This document shows, one piece after another, positions 1 through 11,649 of a DNA stretch of 64,000 nucleotides (positions within the stretch are counted from its first letter, which is position 1; every line of letters begins with the position of its first letter). The translations under genes were made by a program, and so were the position numbers. The notes beneath the pieces are model-generated. The model was not told the DNA's origin and did no database searches. It saw nothing but the letters and a program-made list of their open reading frames with translations. Source of the stretch: Symsagittifera roscoffensis (taxonomy: Eukaryota; Xenacoelomorpha; Acoela; Convolutidae); assembly GCF_963678635.1 (NCBI RefSeq), contig NC_087068.1, forward strand, positions 8,750,027 to 8,814,026, read 5' to 3'.

Positions 1-173
1 TTTAGCAGTTTTTCCATTTTTTTATGCACCTTTTCCTGAATAGGTATTGGATTTCTTCTCCCTTTTTCTTGTAAGGGACAAAGTGGATATTTGAACTTTG
101 TACTGACAACATGATTTTTCGAACACCCCTGACGATCAAAAAGGTCTTTAAATTTACTATAAAATTTGTTTTT

Positions 174-1844
174 CTAACCTTCTGGCTGTTCGCACAGTAG
201 CACATCAAACCTCGTCTTGTCTTTTGGTGCCAACTTCTGTGTTGTGTGTATCCCCACTTTGCTCTGTAAATCCAGCCCCAATATACATCTCGTGCGTCGT
301 TCTGTAATCAGGAACGATGCTCCCACTACTTCCCACCCTGCCGAACGGATGGTTGGGGTGATTGCTCCCAGTATATTAATTGGCTGTTTATTGTAGTCTA
401 CAAATTGAGCGGTCAAATTTAGATTCTCCCAATTTTGAAGACTCTAAAATTTGTTTTGCGGTCGCCCAATTTAGGAACGATTCTGGACTACCGGTATGAA
501 TAGTCATATTTATGATTTGATGATCGATTCTCACCAAAGCTTTTATGACCTTATTTGTTGTGATCGAGGATTCCTGCGAATATCAACCTTCTGTATGTTC
601 TTACTGCTGTCCCCGATTTCCAGTTTTCTATTCGATAGCTGTTTTATATATTCATCTATTTGTTCCATCGACGAAATCTCAGATTCTATTGCCATTATTT
701 TGAACTCATCACACGAGTCAAAAGACTGAATCAAATTACACTCTTCATCTGAGTTAGATGATTTTTCAGCAATTTCATTTACTTGTTGGGACTTACACAT
801 TTTTGCAAAATGATTTGGTTTAGAACATTTTTTACATGTTTTGCCCATGGCTGGATATTTCTTCAAATGTCCTTCTCCAAATAATCGACCACATCGAGTA
901 CACGTTTTTGAATCCGTAGAATTTCTCATCTCTCTTCTGTCCGAAGTTTTTCTCTTTTTCTACGTATTGCTCGATTATCTCCTGCCATTTGCATTTTTAT
1001 TACCAATATTCATGATCGGTTCTTGTTTTATCTTCATTGTTCCATGAACCTCACCTGCACTTGCAGTCGCTGTGTTCGATTTTTGAAATGCCTGAGTTGT
1101 CTGTTTACTCTGCTCAAACTTCAATGCTCTCTTCAAAATTCCCCTGTTGAGAATGTTTCGAACGTTAATGTATCCTGCAATACCACATTTTTCATTTTCG
1201 ATATGAATAGATCACGCACTAGGTCATCTTCAAGTGTTCCTAACTCCGCTTTGGCTGCCTGTGCAGTTAATGCTGCATGAAACGCCTCTATTGTTTCACC
1301 TGTTTCTTGTGCTCGATTAAACAGTTTGTAACGTTCATACGTAACACTCTGTGTTTTATCAAATGAGACTTTTGCCAAGGTAACCACTTCCCGAAATTCT
1401 AACAATGAAACTTCCACATGCGGATTCTTTTGTACAAATTGCTTTTTTTTCTTCTGTTCCCAACGCTAGGAATAATCTAGAGGCTACTCTTTTCTGTACC
1501 TCATTATAATATACATTGTGTCCAACCTTTGGTCCTCTAGCTCTCCTTTCTTCATTTTCCAAAAGAATTTTGTCCCGTGCTAGTTTGTCTCTCTCTGCAA
1601 TCGCTTGTGCATTTTCATGTTCTCATGGGGTCTCCGGTCGTGGTAACGGCTCAAACAAAACTTCCCTCGGTTCTTCTAACAATAGTTCCGGATTCACGCT
1701 CTCCTTAACTGTAACTGCCAGTAAAAATTGGTTTAGCCATATCTTGAAATTCCAAGGAGGGTCTGAATTCGCTGTTGTCCAGAATACAGGAATTCCCATA
1801 TCCGTTCTATTGTCTTGGGACATAAATCCTGCTGACTGCGCCAT
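174..1844 (-). pseudogene. gag-protease of element 1, broken
   Basis: Gag starts MAQSAGF at 1844 and runs open to 1623. It then continues in other frames at about 1562-1359, 1417-1133, 929-543 and 416-174. Recognisable parts are a capsid-like stretch (1417-1133), two knuckles (CTRC and CKKC...H....C, around 905-790) and the protease (about 510-174). The first knuckle has lost a cysteine, reading KKYP where element 2 has KNCP. The protease active-site aspartate is replaced, IHTGS instead of IDTGS, at about 496. Frameshifts plus both substitutions make it non-functional. Sequence left of 174 continues the same element in another frame. Confidence 0.8.
1825..1843 (-). promoter_or_regulatory. Primer-binding site of element 1 (tRNA-Ser type)
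   Basis: Directly after the LTR the minus strand reads TGGCGCAGTCAGCAGGATT. The TGG matches a tRNA CCA end. The rest is complementary to a 3' end with discriminator G and acceptor strand TGACTGC, which is the serine tRNA type known as primer for mag and 17.6/297-like elements. The gag ATG uses the last LTR base (A at 1844) plus the first two PBS bases, so the PBS encodes the first gag residues. Confidence 0.65.
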
Positions 1845-2103
1845 GTGATATTCCTATGCTGCGTTCTTAGGTAATGATAAAACAGAAGAGTTATAACTTG
1901 TAAATTAAACTCTTGAACAATCTTGGTTTTGTTTAGAGATCATGATTGATCGTTTCTTTTATCTCTTTTGTTTGCAACTGTCCAAATGACTGTTGCATTC
2001 GGCCTGCAAGATTGGCCTTGAATAATAATAACAATCCATAACAGATTATTAATAATACTACTTCTCCAAGGTTACTGTGGCAACAGTACTACACAGTACC
2101 ACA
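1844..2103 (-). repeat. 5' LTR of element 1
   Basis: Read on the minus strand the segment starts TGTGGTACTG and ends AATATCACA. It therefore has TG...CA ends and a short imperfect inverted repeat (TGTGGTA / TATCACA). It abuts the primer-binding site exactly. The LTR of element 2 (9246-9548) begins with the same TGTGGTAC, supporting family membership. The 3' LTR lies outside the window, so the boundaries rest on these ends alone. Confidence 0.7.
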
Positions 2104-2887
2104 CTGGTTATAATCAGAAAGCTTCTATTTAAGTTTGGACTGATTGATTTGTTCTGTTTGAAAAAAGCGAACAAAAAAGCGATAAACATCCTATCAAAAC
2201 CTATAAAAAAAAACAGGGAACCGTTGCAAATCAAAGACTTGTTAAATGTTCGACTTTTACTTTAAAAATTCAGCAAAAGACTGTTATAGAATTTCCCGGT
2301 AGCTGGGAAGATGGAAGTGCTATCGAGTGATTAAAACATTTGATAATGAGACAGTTAGAATCTTACTCATTTACGCTTCAGAAAACACCTGTCTAAATCT
2401 TCGTTATAACATCCCCGCTCGCCCAGTCGAGTTGACAACATTTCTTTTCTTTTTCAAATAAGTCCCAATTTGTCAACTAAATCCTTTTGTATACTCTAAA
2501 GATTTCTGAACTGAGTGCGGTGTAACAAATTACCAATTAGTACCAAATTCAGTTACTAAAAATACATTTTTAGCTGGGGCGGAGTAAACCTTGTTGAACA
2601 ATGTTGAAGCTTAATCGCAATTCAATCATTTTTTAAATTTTTACGAAAAGTTTTCCCATTGTCGAGAAAAAATTGATTGATTTTTTCTGCTTTCAGACAA
2701 ATTTAGAGGGAAGACAGAACTCACGAGTAAGAGTCCCTCTCCTACAAAACAAGAAAATACCACGAACGAAAATACCACGATAAAAACTAGAAAAAAAAAT
2801 AATAAAACTGCGAAAAACAAAAATTGTGGATGGATCCGTCTCTGACTTTTGCGCAGCAATCGGCTGTTCTTTTTATGCTTTTTTTGC
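2104..2887. other. Spacer between elements 1 and 2, no gene seen
   Basis: About 780 bases of AT-rich DNA separate the two divergent Ty3/gypsy copies. Open frames here are short and show no recognisable domain. No repeat or RNA gene was identified. Confidence 0.5.
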
Positions 2888-5800
2888 ACTAGTGTGGTAC
2901 CGCACTAGTGTGGGACACAATGTCTTCTACCATGAAGTTGAAAAACGCTTGACATCGAGATTATTCCTCGCTTTGGGAGCGGAAGGGAAGAAAAAATTTA
3001 TTCAAAAGAATCCTTACACAGAAATATCTAAACTGGGGTTTCGCGATATAATTCGTTTAGCCAAGGTCTCATTTGAGAAGACGAAATGTATTACCTATGA
3101 GAGATACAAACTGTTCACACGGTCTCATGAATCGAATGAAACGCTGGAATCTTTTCATGCGGCACTGACTGCACAAGCAGCAAAGGCCGAATTGGGAGCG
3201 TTGGAAGAAGAATTGGTAAGAGACTTATTTATCTCCAGAATGAAAAATGTTGTCCTTCAAGACACATTAACTTTCGAAACGTTTTCTCCCGAAGAAGTCC
3301 TAAAGCGTGCGATAAAGTTTGAACATAGCAAACAAACCACCCAAGCATTTCAAAAATCTTCATCAAGCGCAAACAACTCAGGATTATTTCCAAATACACA
3401 GATGAAGATCAAACAAGAACCAATTATGGCAATTGGAAACAAAGGGTATAACTCTAAACGTCAAAATCAAAATAAAAGAAAACAGTACGAAAATAAGAAT
3501 ACTCAGAAAGCTAAAGGAGACCAAAAACAATGCACGAGATGCGGTAGAGCGTTTGTGGAAAATCATTTGAAAAATTGCCCGGCAATGGGTAAAACATGTA
3601 AAAACTGTAACAAACCCAACCACTTCGCAAAAATGTGTAAGTCTCAGCAAGTTAACGAAACCGCAAATGAAGATTCGAGTTCAGAGGAGGAGTGCAATTT
3701 AATACAAACGTTTGATTCATGCGACGAGTTTGAAATAATGACCGTGGAGGAGGATTTCACCTCCATTTCAAACATAGAAAAATACATCAACAAACGGGTG
3801 TTAGAGAACGTGCACAATGATGAAAAGATTCAGAAGGACGGGTTGACGAAAAAACCGGACAATATTGAAAAAATCGAAATTCGCCGGAACCCAAATTCTC
3901 ATCAAATTAAAGCACTAAAAGCTCTAGTTAAAATTGATAGTTATATTTTGAATATGACTATCGATACTGGTAGCCCAGTATCACTTCTGAATTGGGCGAC
4001 CACGAAACAAATTTTGGAAGGACCTTCAAATTCTAAATTTATTCCAGCAGAAAAGTTGAACCTGTCCGCGCAGTTTGTGGATTATAATAAACAACCTATT
4101 TTGATATTAGGAGCGTTAAGGGCTAATCTGCGCTCTGCGGGCTGGGAGGTGTTGGGAGCAATGCTACTAGTTACAGAAAGACGTATGCGATGCATACTAG
4201 GTCTAGACCTTCAAAGTAAACTGGGAATTCAGACCACCCAAAAATCAGCTCCAACACGAAGATCCAGATTTGATGTGCTACTGTGCGAACAGTTGGAAAG
4301 TTGGAAGAATCTCTTTTATAGTAAGTTCAAAGACATATTTGATAGACAAGGGGAATCAAAAAATCACACGGTGAGTACAAAATTTAAATATCCTTTGTGC
4401 CCGATTCAAGAGAAAGGTAGGAGAATTCCTATACACATCCAGGATAAAGTACAAACAGAACTAGACAAACTGCTAAAAGAGGGACACATTGAAAAATTGG
4501 ATAAATGTACGAGCGATTGCTTTATTGCTCCAATTGTTATCACAGTCAAAAAAGATAACTCTATTAAATTAGCCTTGGACGCCAAACCCATCAATAGGCA
4601 GCTGTACAAAAATAAATATCAGATGCCCAATGTGGACGAACTGATCGATGGTGTTAGCCAGATTATCACATCAGCATCAGGAGGCTCTCTTTATTTCACT
4701 GTGTTGGACTTAAAATATGCCTACAGTCAAATAAGACTAACTGCGGAAACAGCAAAACAATGCAATTTTAATATTGTAGGAGGTAATGCAACGGGAACTT
4801 ACAGATTTCTGACAGGTTTTTACGGGCTGGCAGATATGCCGGCTGAATTCCAAAAAGCGATGGACAGAACACTAAACCACTCGAAAAATACATTTTGTTT
4901 CTTGGACGATATTCTAATTGTTTCTAAGGGGGAAGCTAAAGATCATGAGAAATTGGTTCGCAATGTATTGCAAAAGTTGGATGATGAAAATCTCGCATTA
5001 AAAATTTCGAAATGTGAATTTTTTCAGCCTGCAGTGAACTGGTTAGGTCATAATTTGTCGATACACGGTATAATACCAAAAATTACGAAAACCGAGGCTA
5101 TTGCAAATCTCAAACCCCCCAAGTCACTGAAACAACTCAGATCGTTCATGGGTAGCATCAATCATCTGTCGAAATTCAACCCAAATGCGGCTAGTTTAAC
5201 TGAAAAACTTAGACCACTGCTGAAAGAAGAAAACGAAAAAAAGAAAATGAAAAATGTTCGTTTACCAGTGAAAAAATTTGAGTGGAACGATCAACACTCA
5301 GTAGCTTTTGAGGATATCAAAAAGGCAGTTGCTAATATCGCTTTATTAAACTATTACGATCCATTAAAGCAAACTAGAATAAAGTGCGATGCAAGTCATA
5401 GCGGTCTAGGGGCTACTCTGGAACAGTGGTCTCATCAAAACGAGTGGATACCGATTGCATTTGCATCCCGGTATCTAAATTCCCAAGAACAAAAATATTC
5501 TACCAATGAACTTGAACTGTTAGCAGTAGTTTGGGCGGTAGATCGTTTCAAACACTATTTACTGGGGAAAGAATTTGTGATAGCAACTGATCATAAGGCG
5601 TTATCATCTGCTTTGGGGGAACATAGATCTAATAAAACGAATCAATCTCGACTAACCAGGTGGGTTGACCGATTACTACCTTATCAATTTACAATTACTC
5701 ATATTCCAGGAAGGGATATGGGTATTGTTGATTATTTGTCAAGGGAACCTAATGGGGAACCATGGCCGGAATCGGAACTGGATGAGAGATTTGTAGTGAC

Positions 5801-6005
5801 GTCTATTGAAAGTTTCCATAAATCACTCGACTGTTTAAGCAGTCGGTTTAGTGAAACAAATCAAAATAGTGCTATCAACATTCTAGAACCAATTTGTTCA
5901 AAACCGGACAAAGCTCGACCGGAACGAAAACGGTCAAAACTAAAGTTTTCAAACAGATCAGAACCTGAAAAACATGAAAAACACATTGGACAAATTAGCT
6001 CGTGA
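2826..6005 (+). pseudogene. gag-protease-RT-RNase H polyprotein of element 2 (5'-truncated)
   Basis: This is one open frame of 1059 codons. Homology to gag of element 1 begins only near 2915, so the upstream codons are flanking DNA and the start is not native. Residues 30-165 are capsid-like. About 236-275 carry two knuckles (CTRC...C and CKNC....H....C). The protease site IDTGSP lies near 378. RT spans about 500-770, with LDLKYAYSQ, FYGLADMPAEF and the catalytic FLDDILIV near 690. RNase H runs from about 850, with CDASHSGLG and ATDHKAL. The frame ends in a basic tail. All catalytic aspartates I could check are present. Gag and pol share one frame with no shift between them. It overlaps the integrase frame by 32 bases in the +1 frame. 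It is called a pseudogene because its own start and promoter LTR are gone. Confidence 0.88.
2888..2910 (+). other. Target duplication, 5' LTR stub and deletion junction
   Basis: ACTAG (2888-2892) is the target duplication. It is followed by TGTGGTACCGCA, the first 12 bases of the LTR seen intact at 9246. The sequence then jumps straight into gag. The words GCACTAGTGTGG occur on both sides of the junction (from 2886 and from 2902), suggesting the deletion or repair used this short repeat. Confidence 0.7.
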
Positions 6006-7602
6006 GAAACAGTTGGTCGATAAATCAAAATTTAATACAATTTCCATCAAACAAAAAGGTATCTCGAATTCAAAACAATCAGCAGATTTCACAAAGGCGG
6101 CGTTGGAAGACAAAATGGAAAAAAGCAATTCAGGAAAATCAAAGAAAACGTCAAACAGACAGGATGAAAATCGGAGGGGAAACGAACTAACAGAACAAGT
6201 GACGGAAACCACCTTCTCCCGAACAAGGATGGTGAAGAGAGGTGCTGCGTGCAGTAGGCAAGAGTCAGACGATTCCGAGTCAGATGTACCCCAGGTTGAG
6301 TGGAGGACAGTAAGAAAACCAGTCAAGTCTAAAGGATGCAAGGAAATCACATCCGGAAATGCAGCAGTAAATAGTGAAACAACTCTGATGTCATTTTGGG
6401 ATCTCATGGGGGCAGAAAAACCAAACAACTCAAAAAGCTTACTAGAATTAGAAGCACGAACAGTCCTGGACGATCTGAACAGAAGTGACCAATCATTGGA
6501 ATTCAATACCCAGAGAGGAATTCCCCAAATCATTGAAGTGGACCTTACAGCTGAAAGCCCTCCGGAAACTCCAGGAATAAGCATAATTAAGAAAGACAAA
6601 ACAGGTCACGATTCCAGAAGAAGCAGATCGCATCAAAGAGATATGAGTACAGAAATATGCCTGGACAACCTCACCAAGCTGTTTGATAGAAGCCTCTTAG
6701 CGGAACTGATATCAGAGGACGTTTGGATGGATAGATTGCGGCGGGTGATTGAGAGGAATGACCGATACAGCTTCGAGTTGATGGGCCCGTATACTAATCC
6801 TCTCTGGCATCAACTCTCAGTCGTGGACGACTGTATACTGGTTGACAACCGACTAGCTGTTCCGGAACAATTGCGTTTGGCGGTGCTGAAGAGGATCCAC
6901 CGCGGTCACCCAGGCCAGGAAGCGATGCTGGATGTGTCGAAATACCTGTGGTGGCCGCACATGCACAAGGATATCGTCAATCTTGCAGAGGAATGCAGAA
7001 GCTGCACCCGCTACGGTGAAAATGCAAAATACATCATACCAAAAAATGCTACAAAGCCCCTTCCACTGCTAACGCAGCCAGGTCAAGAAGTTCAGTTAGA
7101 CTACGCGGGTCCACTTGAAGATTACAAAGGAAAAAAAAATTATCTGTTGGTAGCAATCGATAGGTATTCAAAATTTCCGTCAGTGAAAATCACTAAATCA
7201 ACAGGGGGAAAGTCATCGATAAAATTTCTTCGCTCATATATTGATATACATGGGATACCCGAATCAGTTAGAACGGATCAATTTTCCGGGTTTAAGGGCA
7301 AATCAATGAGAAAATTTTGTTCCGACAATAACATTGAACAAAAATTTTGTCCAGTGGGAGACCATCGCGGATGCGGTTTAGTGGAACGCACTATAAAAAC
7401 TATCAAAAGAAGGTTGGGAGTAATGTTACTCGATGAAAACGTAACATCAATAAAATTATGCCTTAGTACGATACTTCGTGACCTCCGTTGCAGTAAACAG
7501 AAGCGATTAAAATGTCGCCATTTGAGGCTCATTTCGGGAGATTGCCAAAAACAGAATTTAAAATTCTCAGTGATAAGTTTTTACGAAACTCTGATCGTTT
7601 AG
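5974..7602 (+). pseudogene. Integrase frame of element 2
   Basis: This 542-codon frame starts with ATG at 5974, inside the end of the previous frame and offset +1. The first about 210 residues are charged linker. A zinc domain follows near residue 308 (RIHRGHPGQ ... CRSCTRYG). The catalytic core has D in VQLDYAGP (about 375), D in RTDQF (about 434) and E in LVERTIK (about 470), with exactly 35 residues between the last two, as expected for D,D-35-E. After about 505 the frame runs into nonsense-like residues, while the conserved continuation SPFEAHFGR appears in the next frame at 7512. A frameshift therefore lies near 7500-7511. Whether the ORF1/ORF2 overlap is programmed or mutational cannot be told from one copy. 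Confidence 0.82.
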
Positions 7603-9128
7603 ATAAGGAACATCTGGAACGTTCAGCTCTGATGGCCTCCCAACTTAAAAAACGAATCGACCAGTCTCGCGATAATCTAAAGACTGTCCGAAATAGACAA
7701 AATAGCCGAGACGTGAGTCCAATATTCAAGCAACAAGAAGACATGGCAAAAATTCGGGCAAGAGCGCGGGCCCTGAAAGAGCTTCTAGAAGCCAACGCCA
7801 GATGGAATCAAACACGCCGCGATACATCTGCTAATGACCTAAGGCGTACGGTGGACGAGACGAGTACCATTAACCCCGAATTGCGCAAGGAAACGCTGTA
7901 CTCGTGGAAACGTGGGTTCATTGAGGACAAGCCAGAAACCATCTTCAATCAATGCCAGTCGTCACCAATCCTGATTAGAAAGGACAAGGGGAGGAAAAGT
8001 GGTAAAGCCCTTATGAAGCCATTGAAAGGACGAGTCGTGTCCGAAACGCCCTCCACTGTCAAAACAGCAGCAGGGTCCATTTACCGAAAGAGTGACGTCG
8101 CTAAAATTAAGGTTGCTGTTCCAGATAAAGAGAAAAGCAACAACAGGCGTTCCCCAACAGGAGAAGAGCCTAAGAATAAGCAGCAGAGGCAATCAAAGCG
8201 ACAGGCCAACGAACAGGATGAGGCCGAAATTAGTCAGTCGGACGAGGAATTACTGCTAGAGCAGGAAAGCATAGATCCATTTGATGCAAAGCTGAAATTT
8301 CAGGACAGCCCGTCGGTGGTCACGTCAAAAGACATTCTGCAAGGCGGTGGACTAAATCTAGCAGTTCGAAGAGCAAAGCCAAACCTGGCTGGCCCATTCG
8401 TCTCAAAATCCAAGGCAAAGGTGGGCGTAAACCCAAAAGATGCTCAACAAAGCACTGTTCAAACTAAAAATGCTGCGACGGCAGCAGAAGTGCAAGAACC
8501 TCAAGCGAAAGATCAGGCGTGCTCGTCCAACACAAGAGACGTACCAAATTCGGGAGACGTACCAAATACACACTGCAATACGAGAAACAAGAAAGAAATC
8601 TCACGAAATACATCTCCCGAAACAATCCTCAACACATTCAATAGTAAAGATCTATCGGCAAATGACTGAAATCGGTTAGCTGACCAAGTACTCGAACGCG
8701 GAGTACAACGCACGGCGGCAGAGATTTTGCATTCTAAAGAGGACGCGGATGTCGAAGATGAATCTATGAATCCTCCGGGGTTCTCGGATGAATCAGAAGT
8801 TGAGGAAACATCGGTCCGTAAAAGCGGAAGAGCCAAGAAGGGGCCAACCAGATACGGAAATCCGATTAAGCATTCGGTGAAGGCAATCTCGTATGAAAAC
8901 GATCTATTAGATTTAATTCGAGCCGCACTTGAAGCGTACCGAGTTAAGTTAGCAAACTTCAGACCCGGGGCGTCGAATTCGGTGGAAACCAAATTTGGTC
9001 TGCTTGAGAAGCACCTTTTCCGAAGAAAGTTTGGCAGCGAGGCTCTCAACATAAACCGATCATGGAACGCGGAGTGGCGAGTCCCACTAAATTTCGAAGA
9101 AGAACACGAGGAAAGAGAGGGAAAGTGA
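7512..9128 (+). pseudogene. C-terminal integrase extension of element 2, one in-frame stop
   Basis: The frame opens with MSPFEAHFGR, the end of an integrase catalytic region, so it is a frameshifted continuation rather than a separate gene. It runs to a TGA at 8667-8669 and continues in the same frame to TAA-free sequence ending in TGA at 9126-9128, about 537 codons in total. The body is highly charged, K/R/E/S/T-rich and probably disordered. Near the end it has RKSGRAKKGPTRYG, resembling the basic R.S.R....P.RY tails of other pol proteins, then a hydrophobic helical segment. An integrase tail this long is unusual for Ty3/gypsy. I see no chromodomain. Confidence 0.75.
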
Positions 9129-9232
9129 TTATAAATCAGTGCGAAAAAGAATAAAACTCCTTAAACTGAGTATTAAAACTCCTATTCATTATTATTATTA
9201 AAAAATTGATAACGCATTATAAAACTTTTCTT

Positions 9233-9245
9233 GGCCGAGGGGGTA
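9233..9245 (+). promoter_or_regulatory. Polypurine tract of element 2
   Basis: GGCCGAGGGGGTA lies immediately upstream of the 3' LTR, the position where plus-strand DNA synthesis is primed. The G-run flush with the LTR is the supporting evidence. Confidence 0.6.
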
Positions 9246-9548
9246 TGTGGTACCGCAACTGCTACTGCAATTGCAGTAACCATGCAGTAATCATACAGTG
9301 GCCTTGAACGTGCTATTCATATTGTTATCTGTAAATTATAGTACATTATTATAAATAACCAAGGTCAACTCTACACGACCTTTATTGCAAAGATAGAGAG
9401 TCATTCTCTCTCAGATCTGTGTATCCGTACACAGTCAACAAATCGGAAACTAACAAAAGAAAAACAATATAGTTCAACGGTTAAATTAATCCTTTGAAAC
9501 CAATTCAGTTTTCATTATAAAACCTTAGAGGTTCAGTTAGTTACCACA
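9246..9548 (+). repeat. 3' LTR of element 2
   Basis: 303 bases, TGTGGTACC at the start and GTTACCACA at the end, giving a perfect 7-base terminal inverted repeat (TGTGGTA / TACCACA). It is followed by ACTAG (9549-9553), matching the duplication at 2888-2892. A TATAAA-like string near 9351 could belong to its promoter but is weak evidence in AT-rich DNA. Confidence 0.88.
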
Positions 9549-9553
9549 ACTAG

Positions 9554-11036
9554 TTAGCATTTTTTTTATTACTTTTACAACTGTCGTCTTGAAATTTAAT
9601 CCAGGTATGTCGTGTTTTAAAACTTAACCCTCTTTCTTTTCATGGTTTTCTTCCAATGAAATGATCTTCAAAACAAACCAGAAACACATCTGATCAAAGC
9701 GAACATTCAAGTTTTGTTTCTGAGTTTCTTTATAAATAAAAATAATTACAACTCAACAGACAAATTAAGCAAATAGATCATAGGATTACCCCTTTAACTT
9801 TATATTTATCCAACTTGAAACGTGATCAGCTATGCCGTTGGTAACAAATATCAATGTTTGATCCAGTTTGTTATCACAAACACTATCTATGTTTGATTGA
9901 GAATATGATTTGGCTACAGTTGCGAAAAAGCTTTATTTCATTAAATTTGAATACTTCTAAAACAAATCTGGCAATTAAATCTTACTTCAGAGAAAAGCTT
10001 TTGGTGTATGTTTTTAATCATGGCCAAATGGTCGCATGTTTGACCGAATATAACGGGTTACAGTAAAATTTGCAGTTGTAGCTTTGTAATCATTCTTATA
10101 GATCAAACTTGAATGCAGCCTTAAGTTTCTTAGAAGTCGGAGGTTTACCAAGATAAATTTTTTTTAATTTTTAAATACTTTTCTGTGCAGCAAGCGACGG
10201 CGTAATTTAAAATGGCTGTTTTCCACACCCCTATCTCCTCTACATTTGATTTTCAGTTCTGAAAGTTCACTAAAAGTTTCGTGAAAAATGCAGTGAAGTT
10301 TTGTGAATTCGTGACCATATTGGTCTCAATAATCTATATCGCAACATCACACATCAATCCATAATAACAAGTCTAAAAACTATAAAAATGGAAGATGTGT
10401 TGAAAAGGTCCTTCTTCAACATTATAAATAAGTAAATATGACACGAAATTGAAGACAAACCTAAAAAAAGTTATGAAAAAACAATTTTGGCATAAAACTA
10501 TGGCTATTCTTGCTATTAGAGGAAGATTTGGGGCCGACTGACCCTAACTTGTCAGTGGCGTGTTGTCAGGGTCGGAAATCAGTAGATGTACCAGGCAATT
10601 CAAAGTGAAACGTTACGAAAAAAGGAAATGGAAAAAATTCTTGTCTCCAGAGCAGCAGTGCAATTTGCTGCGGATTGTTTTAATTTCAGAAGATTCAGAT
10701 TATACTTCGAAAAATTTGACAAAAAAGGCGGAATTGACTTGAAAGGAGCTAAAAGCATCGAACCAAGTTGTTTTGCTGCTACAAAGCATCGGAGTTTTGG
10801 CTTTTATTATTATGGTTTTTATTGGTTTTGAAAAAATCCAAACAATATTATGCGATGGAGTTTTTTTCCATCAAACTGTACGTTTTACACTGACAGTTTT
10901 GACCAAACAAATCCGATTTTGTATGCAGGGTACAATTTTCCGAAAAAATCTCAAGTTCTATTAGAAAAATTGATATCAGTTATTGTTTTTTGACGCTGGG
11001 AGCAATTTGATTTAACTTTGGCGCCCGAAATTATAC
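9554..11036. other. AT-rich non-coding DNA, nothing recognised
   Basis: Only short open frames without domain signatures. No LTR, tandem array or RNA gene could be seen. Confidence 0.5.
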
Positions 11037-11519
11037 AAGACAGCCCTTTAAGGTCAATGGAGCAGTAATAACATGAAATAATTAAATGTAATAAAATGAA
11101 AGGAAAAAAAATTAAAGTTTGAGATTTTTTGAGAAAATCATCCCCCACACGCCATATTGTAAAAATAGTAACAAATCTTAGTAACAATTCATTTATGGCA
11201 AATAGGTTTCCTTCAACCAAATTGGGACGATGACTAAGACGGGTTAAATCTCCGCTTACGAAATAATATCACGATACTGATCGCATGTTAATTGTCCCAA
11301 ATTAGCCAAAATGGCAACCTTCAAGCCCTCATAACTTTTGAAAACGATTACAGGTAAAGTATTTTTTCAAACTCAAGCTCATGACAACAATAGCTTTCGA
11401 ATGATATGAAAGTGTTCTGTCAAAACCGTCTAGTTAAAAATGCGAAATTTGTCAGAAGAAAAAACACAACGCGAGCCCAAATATTCCGTTACTTTCGTTA
11501 AAAAACTCGGAACAATAAT
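11037..11519 (+). repeat. R1 dispersed element, near full length
   Basis: It begins with a diverged form of the R1 left part (CAGCCCTTTAAGGTC...GGAGCAGT). It contains the core words ATCATCCCCCACACGCCATAT, TCTCCGCTTACG and AATTGTCCCAAATT, and ends with AAATATTCCGTTACTTTCGT and CTCGGAACAAT. It is colinear with the better preserved copy at 21096-21632. It has no coding capacity. Confidence 0.7.
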
Positions 11520-11649
11520 CTGCAATCTTTTCTGAAATGATAATTCGTTTTTTTAGTTTTGAATCAAAAATTTAGCCTGATTTTAGTTCATAAAAATGTA
11601 AAAGTATGAGCTCACCACCTTATAGATTGGCTAATCAGCTTAATTTTTT

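Larger units (their letters stand above)
1..2103 (-). mobile_element. Decayed Ty3/gypsy element 1 (5' part, runs off the left edge)
   Basis: On the minus strand the order is LTR (2103 to 1844), primer-binding site, gag, CCHC region and protease, continuing past base 1. Its gag, zinc-knuckle and protease segments are close relatives of those in element 2 (2893-9548), which lies divergently only about 0.8 kb away. The coding part is split among several frames, so this copy is dead. I assign it to Ty3/gypsy from the DTG-type protease site, the gag knuckles and its similarity to element 2, whose RT and integrase are visible. RT would lie outside the window. Confidence 0.85.
2893..9548 (+). mobile_element. 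Ty3/gypsy element 2, nearly complete, 5' LTR deleted
   Basis: The order is a remnant of the 5' LTR, gag, protease, RT, RNase H, integrase, a long basic integrase tail, a purine tract and the 3' LTR. Target duplication ACTAG is present at 2888-2892 and 9549-9553, so this is one insertion. The double-knuckle gag and the RT and integrase motifs fit the mag-like part of Ty3/gypsy (assigned from motifs, no tree). Compared with element 1 it lacks the LTR body, the PBS and about the first 100 gag codons. No envelope frame is present. Three coding interruptions are visible, so it is probably immobile without help. Confidence 0.88.

Noticed and set aside
5958-6599. 213-codon minus-strand frame opposite the integrase linker of element 2
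   Set aside because: It is antisense to a long K/E-rich coding frame, which commonly produces an open F/S/L-rich reverse frame; no independent support.
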